Shown one piece after another: positions 63,425 through 64,000 of a stretch of 64,000 nt of DNA. This DNA comes from Chryseobacterium sp. 7. GTDB taxonomy: Bacteria > Bacteroidota > Bacteroidia > Flavobacteriales > Weeksellaceae. Location: positions 2,294,001 to 2,358,000 of the forward strand of contig NZ_RCCA01000001.1 of assembly GCF_003663845.1 (NCBI RefSeq). Reading direction: 5' to 3'. The notes beneath the pieces were generated by a model, which saw only the letters and a program-made list of their open reading frames with translations, did not search any database and was not told the origin of the DNA. Both the position numbers and the translations under genes were made by a program. Every line of letters begins with the position of its first letter. Position 1 is the first letter of the stretch.

Positions 63425-64000
63425 TTAAAATTCGAATGTCTCACCTAATTTTGGTAAAACAAGTTCTACATTTTTATCTGCAAAATGCTTTAATGCGCTT
63501 TCATGATTGATTTCAATAGCAGGGAAAGTATCAAAATGGCATCCGATTACTTTCGGTGTTTTTAACAGCTCTGCTGCTGCAAAAGAAGCTTTTCTAGGGC
63601 ACATAGTGTAGTGGCTTCCGATTGGAAGAATAGATAGGTCTATGTTTCCGTATAGTCTTGGGAACAGCTCCATATCAGCCATTACTCCTGTATCTCCTGC
63701 CAAATAGATATTCTTACCTTCAGGAAGTCTGAAGATATACCCTACAGGAACGCCTCCATAGCTTCCATCCGGGAAAGAACTTGTATGGTGAGCCGGAACC
63801 ATGGAAATTTTAAGATCGTCGATTTTTGCCGATCCTCCTAAGTTCACATCATCTCTGTTTTTAGCCTGCTGGAAGTAACCGCATACTTCAGGAACTCCAA
63901 TAATGGTAGCTTCAGGATAATGCTGCAATACTTCTGCTACATCAGCAATATGATCACCGTGCGCATGGGTCAAAAGGATATAGTCGATTTTTTGAGCAGC
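63425..64000 (-). CDS. UPF0173 metal-dependent hydrolase (metallo-beta-lactamase fold), 5' end outside window
   Basis: The visible 191 residues are the C-terminal part of a protein of about 225; the frame runs off the right edge (A-A-Q-K-I-D-Y-I-L-L-T-H). A TTG at 63973 in front of T-H-A-H-G-D-H is internal, because the THxHxDH zinc motif normally lies near residue 50. Seen: T-H-A-H-G-D-H-I-A-D, P-A-H-H-T-S-S (next His), Y-L-A-G-D-T-G-V (Asp bridging metal), and G-C-H-F-D-T-F-P (last His). UPF0173 (UlaG/YtkL-like) members; substrate unknown. Its transcript points toward the SRP RNA gene. Confidence 0.9.
   Translation of the reverse strand, partial: AAQKIDYILLTHAHGDHIADVAEVLQHYPEATIIGVPEVCGYFQQAKNRDDVNLGGSAKIDDLKISMVPAHHTSSFPDGSYGGVPVGYIFRLPEGKNIYLAGDTGVMADMELFPRLYGNIDLSILPIGSHYTMCPRKASFAAAELLKTPKVIGCHFDTFPAIEINHESALKHFADKNVELVLPKLGETFEF

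Overview
The window looks like chromosomal DNA from a Chryseobacterium-like member of the Flavobacteriia (Bacteroidetes). It is AT-rich and gene-dense. Several genes have promoters of the Bacteroidetes type (TTG, about 19-20 bp, then TAnnTTTG), and most genes lack a Shine-Dalgarno sequence. The gene content agrees: a 288-residue RpoD, a subclass B1 metallo-beta-lactamase of the IND/CGB kind, type VI secretion parts of the Bacteroidetes type, a GT117/DUF2723 membrane protein, DUF4199, and a short SRP RNA. Genus level is an inference from remembered protein similarity.

Layout. 1-575: end of an AT-rich accessory gene cut by the window edge. 0.8-10.5 kb: Prc protease, an ArsR/SRPBCC pair, a DoxX protein with a frameshifted 5' end, several small proteins, threonine aldolase, a DtxR/MntR regulator and the beta-lactamase. 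10.5-14.9 kb: a PLP enzyme and a three-gene tssG-tssN-tssK module on the minus strand. 15.3-22 kb: S1/P1 nuclease, a 7-bp tandem repeat, rpoD, a lipoprotein, an acetyltransferase, a flavoprotein and a frameshifted S9 peptidase. 22-29.2 kb: a cell-surface-type protein, a copper operon (HYC_CC_PP protein, DUF3347, and a large multicopper oxidase fusion with a perfect 114-bp internal tandem duplication) and a TonB-dependent receptor. 29.3-36 kb: kdsA and two large membrane glycosyltransferase-like proteins, one with a frameshifted 3' end. 36.3-38.7 kb: a cysteine-synthase-like gene followed by an alpha-oxoamine synthase gene, a likely cysteate/sulfonolipid (capnine) pair. 38.8-47.5 kb: transporter, Crp-type regulator and reductase, a bactofilin-like protein, an unusual radical SAM protein, and atpD-atpC. 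47.7-64 kb: ribF, an acyltransferase, small stress and redox proteins, kdsB, PAP2, aminotransferase, phosphosugar mutase, a GT2 operon, the SRP RNA (ffs) and a truncated UPF0173 hydrolase.

How they fit together. Much of the window serves the cell envelope: KDO synthesis (kdsA, kdsB), membrane glycosyltransferases, probable sulfonolipid synthesis, lipoproteins, copper handling in the periplasm, and contact-dependent secretion. Core housekeeping genes (rpoD, atpDC, ribF, ffs) lie between them.

Three genes (DoxX, S9 peptidase, GT-C protein) each lose frame exactly one base short in a homopolymer run of 5-6. This points to indel errors in the assembly, or less likely to real frameshift mutations. 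Intergenic spaces carry several low-complexity or dispersed repeat families. I see no CRISPR array, insertion sequence, prophage or tRNA.
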